Assembly: GCF_007095465.1 (NCBI RefSeq)
Contig: NZ_SDGL01000011.1
Coordinates: forward strand, 1 to 64,000
DNA length: 64,000 nt
Source of the DNA: Lactobacillus mulieris
Lineage (GTDB): Bacteria > Bacillota > Bacilli > Lactobacillales > Lactobacillaceae
Direction of reading: 5' to 3'
Position numbers and translations under genes: made by a program. The notes beneath the pieces were generated by a model that ran no database searches, was not told the origin of the DNA, and was given only the letters and a program-made list of their open reading frames with translations. This document shows, piece after piece, positions 43,684 through 53,303 of the stretch; within the stretch, counting starts at the first letter, position 1; every line of letters begins with the position of its first letter.

Positions 43684-46092
43684 ATGTTAGTTTCATATAA
43701 ATGGTTACAAGATTTTCTAAAGTTAGATATTGATCCTAATGAGTTAGCAGAAAAAATCACTAGAACTGGGATCGAAATAGCATCAGTTGACCACCCTATG
43801 GAAGGGTTAAAAAAGATAGTGGTTGGTCACGTTTTAGAATGTGAAATGCATCCAGATTCTGATCATTTACATATTACTCAAGTTGATGTAGGTGAAGATG
43901 AACCAATTCAAGTGGTATGTGGAGCACCCAATGTTGCTGCGGGCGAATATGTTATTGTTGCTTTGCACGGAGCTAGAATTGCTGGTAATGAAAAGATTAA
44001 GCGCGGTAAAATTCGTGGTGTTGTTTCAAATGGGATGCTTTGTGGTTTACAAGAAATTGGTTTTAGCGATAGTGTTGTACCACAAGAATTTGCTGATGGA
44101 ATTTTTGTATTTCCTGAAGCAATTAAACCAGGGACTGATGTTTATGAAGCCTTAGGTATGGACGATTACATTTTAGATTTTGATATCACTCCTAACCGTG
44201 CTGACACTCTTTCTATGGAAGGAGCAGCATATGAAGTTGGTGCAATTGTTGATCAAAAGCCTAACATTGAAGATGTCGCTTTAAAGGGTGACGGAAGCGA
44301 TTGGACAAATGAATTAAGTGTTAGTGTAGATAAAAAGCTCGCACCAAAATTCTTAATGAGAAAAGTTTCAAATGTAAAAATTGCTCCAAGTCCACTTTGG
44401 CTTCAAACACGTTTATGGAATGCCGGAATTCGCCCAATTAACAATGTAGTTGATGCTACTAATTACGTTATGCTTTTAACGGGTCAACCAATGCATGCCT
44501 ATGATGCTAGTGCATTTTCTGGTAAGTGCGAAGTTCGTTTAGCTAAAAAGGGTGAAAAATTAACTTTACTTAATGAAAATGAATTAGAATTAAATTCTGA
44601 AGATATTGTCATTACAGATGGAACTAAGCCAGTCGCCTTAGCAGGTGTTATGGGCGGGCTTAATTCAGAAGTAACAGATTCAACAACTGATGTGATTTTG
44701 GAAAGTGCAGTTTTCGACCCAGCATTAGTTAGAAAAGCTGCTTTACGGCATGATGCAAGAAGTGAATCATCTGCTCGTTTTGAAAAGGGACTTAACTGGG
44801 ATAATACTGAAAAAGCACTTAACATGGCTGCACTACTTCTTAGAAATCATGCAGAAGGTACAGTTAACGAAGGCATTATTTATGCTCAAAATGAAGAAAA
44901 GCCTAAATGTGAAATTACAGCTAACTTTGCTTATTTCAACAAAATTTTGGGAACAGAATTATCAAATGAAGAAATTTTAACCATTTTCAATCGCTTAAAC
45001 TTTGTAACTAAATCAGCAGGTGATGAAGTAACTGTAACTGTTCCAAATAGACGTTGGGATATTTCAATTAAAGCTGATTTAGTTGAAGAAGTTGGTCGAA
45101 TTTATGGCTATGACAACATTAAGTCAACTCAACCTGTACTTGGTCAAACTCATGGTGGTTACAATGCTGATGAAATAAAGGTAAGACATTTGCGTCACTT
45201 AGTTGAGGCACAAGGTCTTGTCGAAACTATCAATTATTCATTAACTAGTGAAGATTTAGCATATTTGTTTAGAGATAAAGCATTAGCACCAGTTAAAGTT
45301 GAATGGCCACTTAATTCAGCTAGAACAACAATGAGACAAAACTTAATGGCCAGCTTGGTTGAAACTGCTAGCTATAACTTTGCTCGCAAACAAAATGAAG
45401 TTCGAATTTTTGAACAAGGGCGTGTGTATGATCATGAAAATGATGAATACAATGAACATACTCATTTAGCAGCTCTATATTCTGGCACAGTAGAAGAAGT
45501 AAATTGGCAACATATTGAAGAAAAAGTTGATTTTTACTATGTTAAAGGTCAAGTTGAAACATTATTTGATGCTGTAATTAAATCTCCTGCTAAGATTGAA
45601 TATAAGGCGATTAATTTGCCTGGTATGCATCCAACTAGAACAGCCGGTATTTATATTAATGACCAATATGTGGGCTTTGTTGGACAAATTGCCCCACTTC
45701 TTAACTTGTTTGATAAGAATTTACGTGGAAAAGAACTATATGGTTACGAACTTAATTTAGATTTGATCTTGCCACTTATGGATGGTGAGACTAAATCAAT
45801 GCCAGCTCCTAAATATCCAAGTGTTGAACGTGATATGTCATTATTGGTTGCTGAAAATGTAACTAGTGATGAAGTCGCAAATGTCATTCGTGAAAATGCT
45901 GGTAAATATTTAGTTAAACTTGATGTAATTGATGTATATCAAGGTAAACATATTGAAGCTGGTAAAAAGAGTTTGGCTTATAAATTAACATTCTTAAATG
46001 AAAAAGAAACTTTAACAGATGAAGTTGTAACTAAGGCTGTAAACGCAGTTAGTGAAGCTTTAACTAGTCAATTAGAAGTAGAAGTACGTTAA
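43684..46092 (+). CDS. pheT: phenylalanyl-tRNA synthetase beta subunit
   Basis: 802-aa subunit that edits mischarged Tyr-tRNA-Phe and binds the tRNA. Domain order is an N-terminal tRNA-binding (OB) domain at residues 40-150, B3/B4 editing, B5, the catalytic-like core, and a C-terminal FDX-ACB anticodon domain (about 705-800). AGGAGG overlaps the end of pheS. Normal length. Confidence 0.96.
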   Translation: MLVSYKWLQDFLKLDIDPNELAEKITRTGIEIASVDHPMEGLKKIVVGHVLECEMHPDSDHLHITQVDVGEDEPIQVVCGAPNVAAGEYVIVALHGARIAGNEKIKRGKIRGVVSNGMLCGLQEIGFSDSVVPQEFADGIFVFPEAIKPGTDVYEALGMDDYILDFDITPNRADTLSMEGAAYEVGAIVDQKPNIEDVALKGDGSDWTNELSVSVDKKLAPKFLMRKVSNVKIAPSPLWLQTRLWNAGIRPINNVVDATNYVMLLTGQPMHAYDASAFSGKCEVRLAKKGEKLTLLNENELELNSEDIVITDGTKPVALAGVMGGLNSEVTDSTTDVILESAVFDPALVRKAALRHDARSESSARFEKGLNWDNTEKALNMAALLLRNHAEGTVNEGIIYAQNEEKPKCEITANFAYFNKILGTELSNEEILTIFNRLNFVTKSAGDEVTVTVPNRRWDISIKADLVEEVGRIYGYDNIKSTQPVLGQTHGGYNADEIKVRHLRHLVEAQGLVETINYSLTSEDLAYLFRDKALAPVKVEWPLNSARTTMRQNLMASLVETASYNFARKQNEVRIFEQGRVYDHENDEYNEHTHLAALYSGTVEEVNWQHIEEKVDFYYVKGQVETLFDAVIKSPAKIEYKAINLPGMHPTRTAGIYINDQYVGFVGQIAPLLNLFDKNLRGKELYGYELNLDLILPLMDGETKSMPAPKYPSVERDMSLLVAENVTSDEVANVIRENAGKYLVKLDVIDVYQGKHIEAGKKSLAYKLTFLNEKETLTDEVVTKAVNAVSEALTSQLEVEVR

Positions 46093-46096
46093 TCTA

Positions 46097-46125
46097 TTGA
46101 CTTTCATTAGTGAATTAAATATTAT
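46097..46125 (+). promoter_or_regulatory. greA promoter
   Basis: TTGACT at 46097-46102 and TATTAT at 46120-46125, exactly 17 bp apart, between pheT and greA. Confidence 0.75.
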
Positions 46126-46158
46126 TGACTGGTGAAATATCAATAAAGGGAGATTAAT

Positions 46159-46635
46159 ATGCCACAAAAAACATATCCAATGACTGCCGCAGGCAAAGAA
46201 AAGCTTGAAGCAGAACTTAAAGAATTAAAACTTGTTAAGCGTCCAGAAGTTATTGAAAGAATTAAAGTTGCTCGTTCATATGGTGACCTATCTGAAAATT
46301 CAGAATATGATGCAGCTAAAGATGAACAAAGTGCTGTAGAACAACGGATTGCTCAAGTTGAACAAATGCTTAAATATGCTGATGTTATTGATGCTGATAG
46401 TGTTGATCCTAATGAAGTTTCAGTTGGTAAGACTGTAACTTATACTGAAGTTGGTGAAGATGATCCAGAAACTTATACAATTGTTGGTTCTGATGAATCA
46501 GATCCATTAAACGGCAAGATTTCAAATGATTCACCAATTGCACAAGCATTACTTGGTAAGCATAAAGGTGATACTGTTTCAATCAGTACACCAGGTGGAA
46601 GTTTTGATGTTGTTATTAATGACGTTAAAGCTTAA
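46159..46635 (+). CDS. greA: transcription elongation factor GreA
   Basis: 158-aa factor that rescues backtracked RNA polymerase by stimulating transcript cleavage. The N-terminal coiled coil has the conserved [20 protein letters not shown], with the acidic tip residues in the [18 protein letters not shown] segment; the C-terminal globular domain has GKTVTY and GDTVSI. AAGGGAG precedes the ATG. Own promoter and terminator. Confidence 0.96.
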   Translation: MPQKTYPMTAAGKEKLEAELKELKLVKRPEVIERIKVARSYGDLSENSEYDAAKDEQSAVEQRIAQVEQMLKYADVIDADSVDPNEVSVGKTVTYTEVGEDDPETYTIVGSDESDPLNGKISNDSPIAQALLGKHKGDTVSISTPGGSFDVVINDVKA

Positions 46636-46656
46636 TTAACATTAAACAATAGAACG

Positions 46657-46690
46657 AAAGAGCTGATACGAAGTTGTATCAGCTCTTTTT
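46657..46690 (+). terminator. bidirectional terminator between greA and the yfhO-like gene
   Basis: AAAGAGCTGATAC / GTATCAGCTCTTT with a 6-nt loop and a T run. Confidence 0.88.
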
Positions 46691-46700
46691 GTAATGTTTG

Positions 46701-49259
46701 TTATTGATTTCGTTTATGATAAAAATAATATGCTAAAAGGCAAATTCCAGTTATTACACTTAATAGTAAGCCTAAATAGAATTGATGTGGCACATAAACA
46801 AATTTTATTTGATGTTTCCCATTAACTAACTGAATTTCTAAGAAGGTATTAGTGAATTTAGTATAGTTGATTTTTTTACCATTATCATAGATGGTCCAAT
46901 TATTGTCGTAAGGAATACTAGTTCTAAGTGTTTTATTGCCACTAGTTGTAAAAGTTGAAGTTTCAATAGTACCAGCTTTTGTTTCTTTAACAATTGGTTG
47001 GTTCTCTTTAAGTTTAGTCAAAGTAGTAGTAAGGTGCTTAGAATTTAGTTCCCAAATAATGATATTTGCTAAATTTACTTTGTTTTTTAATAAAGTAAAT
47101 GAAAGAACTAATTTTTTGCCTTTTTGTTTATTGGCAATATTAAGAAGTTTGACCTGATCATAACGAGCATCTATATCAACACTTTCGCCATTAATAGTAA
47201 ATGAAACAATTTTTCCTGTTAAACTAGCTGGTAATTGTAAGTAATAGGAATTATTAGTTTTTGGAGTAAAAGAGTATGAAATGGTTGCAACTTGGGTCAA
47301 AACCTTTTTTTGGTAAGTTGAATTACCACTAGCTTTCGCATTTTCCAATTGTGCAGTTGGAAGATTAATTGCAGTAAATAAGTTGGTTTTATCACCGGTT
47401 GCAGCAGTATAAAATGATTGCTGATTTTTGATAGGCTGGTTTTCAAAATAATTGGTAGCCCAATTTCTTTGAGAGATATAAGCAAGAGGTAAGGCTGTTT
47501 GGTTAATTGCATAAGATAGTTGCTTAAAATCTCCACCGAATGTCATTGAATTAATATCAGTTCGATATAGTCGATTATTGTATTTCATTCTCTGACTATT
47601 TTTAACATTATCATCGCCATAATAAGGCTGTAAGGTATATTTTACACCTAACAGTGAATCTAATACTTGTGTTGAAAACTTATTGATAAATGCATTAGAG
47701 TTATGTGCTAGTCCTTGATAGCTAATGAAGCTATTAATTTTAGAATTGGCAATTGAATTGAAAACTGATAAACCATAATAACCATCACTAAATGGATCAT
47801 CGTCAGAACGAGAAAAAGTTTTTTCTAAGCGATATAGGCTACTGTCTTGGCTCTTAATTGAATTGGTAGCACTTGCAACATTTTCAGTAAAGTTGCTATA
47901 ATCTTCATTTACTTGATAAGAAATACTATTTAAGCTTGAATTTAGGTTTAAAGCTGTAGCAATAATGGTCAAACCCCAGATTAACCCTTGTACTAAGATA
48001 TTTTTTAGAGGTAAAGCAGCTGCAATAATAATAGCAATGACAGCGAAAACTAAACTAATTAGAACCTTATTGTGATCTAGAAAATCAAATCGATTCTTAG
48101 TTAATAACCAAGTAAAGAGTCCAGCTGATATTAAAACAATTAATATTAATTGCTTAATTGAAATCTTACTTTGTCTTGACAATACTTTGAGTGCAAGTTC
48201 AATTAATAAAAAGCTAATGACAAAACTGAAGCGAGCAGGATACCAAGTTGGAAATTGTCCTAAATGCCAGAAAAGAACTAATGGATTAAACCAGCAAGAA
48301 ATAAATAAAAATAATAATAAAATTGCGTAGCTCAATCGTTCTTTAAGACTGAATTCTTGGCTTAAAAAGTAAGTTAAGCTAATTAGGAAAAATAAAATTG
48401 TAAGGTATACATTAGGTAATCCAGCTTGCATTTCATGGAAACTATATGAACCTGAAATAAATTTACCTAGTAGCTTGTATGGAGTAAATTGAATTCCCCA
48501 ATTAAAGACGGCACTGCTATTTTTATTATTAATTATTTCATAAATAGTAGGAATTAAGGCAAAGGCTGCTAATAAAGTAGCGGTAGTTGATTTTATTACG
48601 TAATTGAGTAATTTCTTTTGCCAATTAGTAGGATGATTGAATAAATAAATGGCAAAGTAAAAGAAGCCAAACACCAAAGCCATGTAGCCAGTATAAAAAT
48701 CAGTTACCCAAAGAAGGAAAGTAACAAGAATTAACCAGTTTTTTTTGCCCACTTGATGAATTTGCAAAATTAATAATGGCAGCAAAATTAAGCTGTCAAG
48801 CCACATTAAATTCAAGTTGTAGGCAATAACATAACCAGATAAGGCAAAAGCATTGCTACCTGCTAAGGCATAAATCTTTTGATAATGTTTTTGAAAATAA
48901 TAATAGCTAGTTAAGCCAATTGTGCCAACTTTAAGTGAAATAATCCAATAAATAGCAATAGGTAATTGAGTCTTGCTGAAGAAAAGTAAAAGCATATTAA
49001 ATGGGCTAGCTAAATAATAGAAGAAAGTTCCGATTAAACTGCCACCTAATCCATTTGCAAAACTATAACTGTATGCGGCAGGATTAAAGAAGTGATCTTT
49101 ATAAAACGCAAGCAAATCAATATATTGCTGACCTAAATCAACAGTTAAGATTCGCATACCATGCATAGCAAAGTAACCAGCAAATATTGCAAATGGAATA
49201 AAAAAACTTAATAAATATAAAATTGTACGAACATGTTTGTCTTGATAATTAATTTTCAT
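46701..49259 (-). CDS. YfhO-family membrane protein
   Basis: 852-aa polytopic protein of the YfhO family. About 12 N-terminal membrane helices in a GT-C-like layout are followed by a large outer domain (about residues 470-825) and a final C-terminal helix. Bacillus YfhO is a lipid-linked-sugar glycosyltransferase candidate that helps glycosylate lipoteichoic acid, and Lactobacillus homologues are usually annotated only by family. The start at MKINYQ is preferred because GAGG precedes it; an ATG three codons upstream lacks a ribosome site. A role in decorating the LTA made by genes at 6686-12065 is an inference. Confidence 0.83.
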   Translation of the reverse strand: MKINYQDKHVRTILYLLSFFIPFAIFAGYFAMHGMRILTVDLGQQYIDLLAFYKDHFFNPAAYSYSFANGLGGSLIGTFFYYLASPFNMLLLFFSKTQLPIAIYWIISLKVGTIGLTSYYYFQKHYQKIYALAGSNAFALSGYVIAYNLNLMWLDSLILLPLLILQIHQVGKKNWLILVTFLLWVTDFYTGYMALVFGFFYFAIYLFNHPTNWQKKLLNYVIKSTTATLLAAFALIPTIYEIINNKNSSAVFNWGIQFTPYKLLGKFISGSYSFHEMQAGLPNVYLTILFFLISLTYFLSQEFSLKERLSYAILLLFLFISCWFNPLVLFWHLGQFPTWYPARFSFVISFLLIELALKVLSRQSKISIKQLILIVLISAGLFTWLLTKNRFDFLDHNKVLISLVFAVIAIIIAAALPLKNILVQGLIWGLTIIATALNLNSSLNSISYQVNEDYSNFTENVASATNSIKSQDSSLYRLEKTFSRSDDDPFSDGYYGLSVFNSIANSKINSFISYQGLAHNSNAFINKFSTQVLDSLLGVKYTLQPYYGDDNVKNSQRMKYNNRLYRTDINSMTFGGDFKQLSYAINQTALPLAYISQRNWATNYFENQPIKNQQSFYTAATGDKTNLFTAINLPTAQLENAKASGNSTYQKKVLTQVATISYSFTPKTNNSYYLQLPASLTGKIVSFTINGESVDIDARYDQVKLLNIANKQKGKKLVLSFTLLKNKVNLANIIIWELNSKHLTTTLTKLKENQPIVKETKAGTIETSTFTTSGNKTLRTSIPYDNNWTIYDNGKKINYTKFTNTFLEIQLVNGKHQIKFVYVPHQFYLGLLLSVITGICLLAYYFYHKRNQ

Positions 49260-49369
49260 TTTCCTCATTTACTTAAGATTTAAAAAACATTGAAACTAAC
49301 ATTGGGATATACATAGCATAACACAAAGCTATCTGCTAAAATATTGACTGACTAGTGAGGTTGATTTTC

Positions 49370-51496
49370 TTGAATTTTTTAAAAAATAATAATCATAAAT
49401 CTGATCGAAAAGCGGCTGAAACGCCAATCAGAATGAAAATAATTTTAGGTGTCATTTTTATTTTATTCGCAATGTTGATAGGACAACTAGCATATTTGCA
49501 ATTAATTTATGGTAGTCGTTTTCATTCAGAAGTGCAAAAAAGCGATGACACGGTGGTTACTAGTGCAGTTCCACGAGGCATTATGTATGATGATAAAGGT
49601 CGCGTTTTAGTTGGTAATAAGGCTAATAACGCTATTACTTATACTAAGGGCTCGTCAGTTACTAGTAAACAAATTTATAATATTTCTACAGCTTTGAGTC
49701 AATATATTACTATTAGTAATGAAACACCAACTGACTTGCAACTAGCTGCTTATTATTTAGGTAATAGCAGCAATTATGCTAAAGAATATGCAAAATTGCC
49801 TAAGTCACAAAAGTATGATTCAGATGGAAACGAGTTAAGTAACTCAAAGGTCTATTCCACACTAGAAAAGCAAGTTATTAAAGAAAAGAAGCATTATACT
49901 AGCAGACAAAAGACTGCTGCTTTGATTTTTAATAAGATTTCTGGTGCTTATAGCTTGTCAACAATCTATATTAAAAATCAAAATTTAACTGATAAAGAAG
50001 TTGCTTTGGTTGGTGAACATTTATCTGATTCACCTGGTGTTGGAATAGGGACTGATTGGGAGAGAACTTATCCTAATGGATCTTCAATTAAGACTATTAT
50101 TGGATCTGTTTCTTCCGAAAAAGCTGGATTACCTAGTGAAAACTTGCAATATTACTTAGCTCAAGGTTATTCACGTAATGACCGAGTGGGGACTTCTTAT
50201 CTTGAAAAGGAATATGAAGCTTTACTTAAAGGCACTAAGACTGAAAGTAAATTAACAACTAAGTCCAATGGAACAGTTACGCAAACTAAAACTGTCTATA
50301 AAGGGCAAGCTGGGGCAAGTTTGATTCTGACACTTGATTCTAAATATCAAGCAAAAGTACAAAAGAAATTAAAATCTGTATATTCTTCTGCCTTATCAGC
50401 AGGTGCAGCTCATTATTCAAGTGGTGCATTTGCAATTGCAATGGATCCAAATACAGGAGCAATTAAAGCAGTAGCAGGACTAGACCATGATGTGAAAACT
50501 AATAAAGTTACTGATGATGCTTTAGGTGTTATTAACCAATCATTTGTTATGGGGTCTGTTGTAAAGGGTGCGCAAGTTGCAGGTGGTTTAATTAATAAAG
50601 TTATTACACCAAGTAGTAATACTTTGCCAGATACACCAATTTACTTACCTGGTACACCAGTTAAGAAATCTGTTTATCCAGTTGGGACTTTCAGTTCATT
50701 GGATGCAGAAACAGCCCTTGAAGTATCAAGTAACATTTACATGATGCAACTTACATTAAGATGGTTGAATGCCAAGTATACACCAAAAACGTATATTCAT
50801 ATGCCGACTGATGCTTTTGATATTTTAAGACGCAATTTTGCGATGTTTGGATTGGGACAAAAGACAGGAATAGATTTACCAGGAGAAATTTCAGGTATTG
50901 AAGGTAAGACCCATAATTCATCTGGTCAATTGCTTTCTGGTTCAGTACTTGACGAATCCTATGGTAACTATGATGCATATACTCCTATCCAACTGGCACA
51001 ATACATTTCAACCATTGCAAATGGTGGCTATCGAATGCAACCATATTTGGTACAATCAGTTGGTCAAACTAATTCAAGTGGTACAAAAGTTTCAATTAAT
51101 TACTCTAAAACACCAAATGTTCAATTTAGAATACCTTGGACAAGTAGTGAATTGAATGTTATTAAAACAGGGATGTACCGTGTAGTACATGGGACCAATG
51201 CTTGGGGTACCGCCCATACATTAAAGGATGTTAAGCCAAGTATTTCAGGTAAGACTGGTACTGCTCAAACTTTTTACTATGATGCCAGTGCAAGTAAGAA
51301 AAAGAATAGTAGCAGTGATCCAATTGAATTAATCAATACTACTTTTGTTGGTTTTGCTCCTTCAAGTAAGCCAAAATTAGCTGTAGTAGTGGTTTTCCCA
51401 GGTTTGGATCCTAACTTGGAAGGTACTTACACATTGCAAGTAGCTAAAGAAATGGTTGAAGATTACTTCAAATTAAATAAATACGCAGAAAACTAA
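49370..51496 (+). CDS. class B penicillin-binding protein (PBP2B-type transpeptidase)
   Basis: 708-aa peptidoglycan transpeptidase. An N-terminal cytoplasmic tail and one membrane helix (about residues 25-47) precede a dimerisation domain and a transpeptidase domain with SVVK (catalytic S396, K399), S453-S454-N455 and K628-T629-G630. No PASTA repeats are present. The preferred start is TTG at 49370, nine bases after GTGAGG; a GTG at 49355 is the alternative. Septal or side-wall use cannot be told for certain, as it is outside the dcw cluster. Confidence 0.9.
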   Translation: MNFLKNNNHKSDRKAAETPIRMKIILGVIFILFAMLIGQLAYLQLIYGSRFHSEVQKSDDTVVTSAVPRGIMYDDKGRVLVGNKANNAITYTKGSSVTSKQIYNISTALSQYITISNETPTDLQLAAYYLGNSSNYAKEYAKLPKSQKYDSDGNELSNSKVYSTLEKQVIKEKKHYTSRQKTAALIFNKISGAYSLSTIYIKNQNLTDKEVALVGEHLSDSPGVGIGTDWERTYPNGSSIKTIIGSVSSEKAGLPSENLQYYLAQGYSRNDRVGTSYLEKEYEALLKGTKTESKLTTKSNGTVTQTKTVYKGQAGASLILTLDSKYQAKVQKKLKSVYSSALSAGAAHYSSGAFAIAMDPNTGAIKAVAGLDHDVKTNKVTDDALGVINQSFVMGSVVKGAQVAGGLINKVITPSSNTLPDTPIYLPGTPVKKSVYPVGTFSSLDAETALEVSSNIYMMQLTLRWLNAKYTPKTYIHMPTDAFDILRRNFAMFGLGQKTGIDLPGEISGIEGKTHNSSGQLLSGSVLDESYGNYDAYTPIQLAQYISTIANGGYRMQPYLVQSVGQTNSSGTKVSINYSKTPNVQFRIPWTSSELNVIKTGMYRVVHGTNAWGTAHTLKDVKPSISGKTGTAQTFYYDASASKKKNSSSDPIELINTTFVGFAPSSKPKLAVVVVFPGLDPNLEGTYTLQVAKEMVEDYFKLNKYAEN

Positions 51497-51571
51497 TATT
51501 TTTTCTGGTAAAAGCTATTGAAAAATGCTATCATTGAACAGTCGAAATAAATTTAATAGGTGGTGGAAGAA

Positions 51572-51721
51572 ATGGCAGATAACATTATTCTTGAATGTAC
51601 TGAATGTGGCGAAAGAGACTACTTAACTAAGAAGAATAAGCGTAAGCACCCTGAACGTTTGGCTTTGAAGAAATATTGCCCACGTGAAAGAAAGGCTACG
51701 CTTCACCGCGAAACTAAGTAA
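51572..51721 (+). CDS. rpmG: 50S ribosomal protein L33
   Basis: 49-aa ribosomal protein ([20 protein letters not shown]...). It has the first zinc pair C9-x2-C12, but the second pair is reduced to one cysteine (KKYCPRERK), an intermediate form also known from other lactic acid bacteria. The ATG follows GGTGG by about 6 bases. It has its own terminator. Confidence 0.94.
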   Translation: MADNIILECTECGERDYLTKKNKRKHPERLALKKYCPRERKATLHRETK

Positions 51722-51730
51722 TTACTAAGA

Positions 51731-51759
51731 CAACAGGTTAAAAAGCCTGTTGTTTTTTT
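51731..51759 (+). terminator. rpmG terminator
   Basis: CAACAGG / CCTGTTG with an A-rich loop and seven T. Confidence 0.85.
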
Positions 51760-51767
51760 GTTATAAT
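51759..51767 (+). promoter_or_regulatory. extended -10 promoter 7 bp before a start codon
   Basis: TGTTATAAT, a perfect TGn extended -10, begins right at the end of the rpmG terminator T run. It ends 7 bp before the ATG at 51775, so the transcript should begin at or next to the A of ATG. Confidence 0.65.
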
Positions 51768-51774
51768 GTTAAAC

Positions 51775-52323
51775 ATGAAGAAAAAAGAGTTAAGACAGCG
51801 ACAAATTCTTCGTTTAAAAGAATTTGCCAAGAAGGACCGAAAAGTTGAAGAAGATATTTTATTACAAAATAAATTTTTAGCTAATTCGTTACTTGAAGGA
51901 GTGAAAACAATCGGTGTAACTTGCCCATTGGATTTTGAAATTGATAATCAAATAATTATTGAGCAAGCTAGAAAAAAGGGAATAAAAACTTATTTAGCTA
52001 AAAGTTATCATGATAAGAGTATGGATTTTGTTTATTTTGATGACCAAACCCGATTAGAAAAATCTGACTTTGGTGTTTGGGAAGTAGCAAATCCAACTGA
52101 GATTAATAATCAACTAGATTTATTGCTAGTACCAGGACTTGCTTTTTCTAAGGTAAGTCATGATCGTTTAGGCTTTGGTGGTGGTTATTATGATTGTTTT
52201 TTAGCTGAACATAATTGTAAAACTGTTAGTTTAGTTAATTCGGTTATGTTATTTGATACGCCAGCTTGGCCAATTGAAGTAACTGATAAGCAAGTTGGAG
52301 AATTAATTACTTTAACCAAGTAA
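51775..52323 (+). CDS. 5-formyltetrahydrofolate cyclo-ligase
   Basis: 182-aa enzyme that converts 5-formyl-THF to methenyl-THF with ATP. The C-terminal VPGLAFSKVSHDRLGFGGGYYD signature (LGFGGGYYD part) is clear, and N-terminal basic residues KKKELRQRQ match the family. An ATG at 51766 is inside the -10 box, so 51775 is the start. No ribosome site precedes it, suggesting leaderless translation. The next gene, a rhomboid protease, often sits beside it in Firmicutes. Confidence 0.92.
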   Translation: MKKKELRQRQILRLKEFAKKDRKVEEDILLQNKFLANSLLEGVKTIGVTCPLDFEIDNQIIIEQARKKGIKTYLAKSYHDKSMDFVYFDDQTRLEKSDFGVWEVANPTEINNQLDLLLVPGLAFSKVSHDRLGFGGGYYDCFLAEHNCKTVSLVNSVMLFDTPAWPIEVTDKQVGELITLTK

Positions 52324-52343
52324 TAGACAAACTAAAAGGAAGA

Positions 52344-52364
52344 ATGAAGAATAGTGACTTATGA
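52344..52364 (+). CDS. possible six-codon leader peptide before the rhomboid gene
   Basis: ATG-AAG-AAT-AGT-GAC-TTA-TGA sits 3-4 bases after AAAAGGA and its stop overlaps the rhomboid ATG (ATGA). The only good ribosome site of this region serves this mini-frame, about 20 bases too far from the rhomboid start. It may couple translation. No protein evidence. Confidence 0.35.
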   Translation: MKNSDL

Positions 52365-53050
52365 ATAATCCAAGAATTAGAAAATATTATAAGACTAATG
52401 CGATGACTAATACTATTTTTGTGGTTTTAGTTGCAATGTTTGCCTTAGAAACATTCAATGGCGGATCAGAGGATTCAGCAGTTTTATTTAAATTGGGTGC
52501 GCAATTTAACCCCGCGGTTATTATTTTAGGTCAGTGGTGGCGCCTTTTTACCGCCCAATTTTTACATATTGGATTACTGCATTTGGTTGTTAATTGCGTT
52601 ACGCTCTTTTATATGGGGCAATATTTAGAACCAATGCTAGGACATGTACGTTTCTTAATTATTTATTTACTAGCAGGAGTTGGTGGTAATTTAATGACAC
52701 TGGCTTTTGGTAGTGATAATGCGGTAAGTGCTGGAGCATCAACTGCATTGTTTGGCTTATTTGGGGCGATGATTGCATTAGGTATCGCTAATCGGACACA
52801 TGAGGGAATGGCCTATTTAGGAAGACAATCATTTGTATTAGCTGTAATAAACCTTTTGTTTGATATTAATGTCCCACAAATTGATACTTGGGGCCATGTT
52901 GGTGGATTAATTGCTGGATTTTTATTAACAGTAATTTTGGGAGATCAAAACTTACGTGGTTATAAATTACCAATAAAAATTTTAGCAGCATTAGCATTAA
53001 TTGTTTTTATATTAGCAACTTTGAGAATGGGATTTATTATTTCGGAATAA
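52361..53050 (+). CDS. rhomboid-family intramembrane serine protease (GluP-like)
   Basis: 229-aa membrane protease with six or seven helices. Catalytic serine lies in SAGASTALFGLFG and catalytic histidine in WGHVGGLIAGF; the early LHIGLLHLVVN motif is present. It cleaves membrane-anchored substrates; bacterial roles include membrane-protein turnover. No TPR domain is fused, unlike B. subtilis GluP. It overlaps yqgQ by one base (TAATG), and sits beside 5-formyl-THF cyclo-ligase as in many Firmicutes. Confidence 0.93.
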   Translation: MNNPRIRKYYKTNAMTNTIFVVLVAMFALETFNGGSEDSAVLFKLGAQFNPAVIILGQWWRLFTAQFLHIGLLHLVVNCVTLFYMGQYLEPMLGHVRFLIIYLLAGVGGNLMTLAFGSDNAVSAGASTALFGLFGAMIALGIANRTHEGMAYLGRQSFVLAVINLLFDINVPQIDTWGHVGGLIAGFLLTVILGDQNLRGYKLPIKILAALALIVFILATLRMGFIISE

Positions 53051-53259
53051 TGAAAACTTTATATGATGTGCAACAATTGTTGAAAAAGTTTAATATTTTA
53101 GTTTATGTTGGTAAGCGTAAATGGGATATTGAGCTGATGGCCTTAGAACTGGATAATTTGCACCATGCTGGAGTAATTAGCCAAAAGGATTATTTAACAG
53201 CAAAACTTATTTTGCGACGGGAACATGAAATTGAAGAAAAGAATGAAAAAGAGTCGTAA
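53050..53259 (+). CDS. YqgQ family protein (DUF910)
   Basis: 69-aa small helical protein of the YqgQ family, structure known from Bacillus but function unknown. Typical residues are MKTLYDVQQLLKKFNILVYV and the IELMALELDNLHHAG helix. It overlaps the rhomboid stop and is followed by a rhodanese gene, a conserved Firmicute neighbourhood (yqgP-yqgQ). Confidence 0.9.
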   Translation: MKTLYDVQQLLKKFNILVYVGKRKWDIELMALELDNLHHAGVISQKDYLTAKLILRREHEIEEKNEKES

Positions 53260-53303
53260 GAGCGGTATTATAAAATAAAGAAAAATTTGAGGAGAAAGAA
53301 ATA

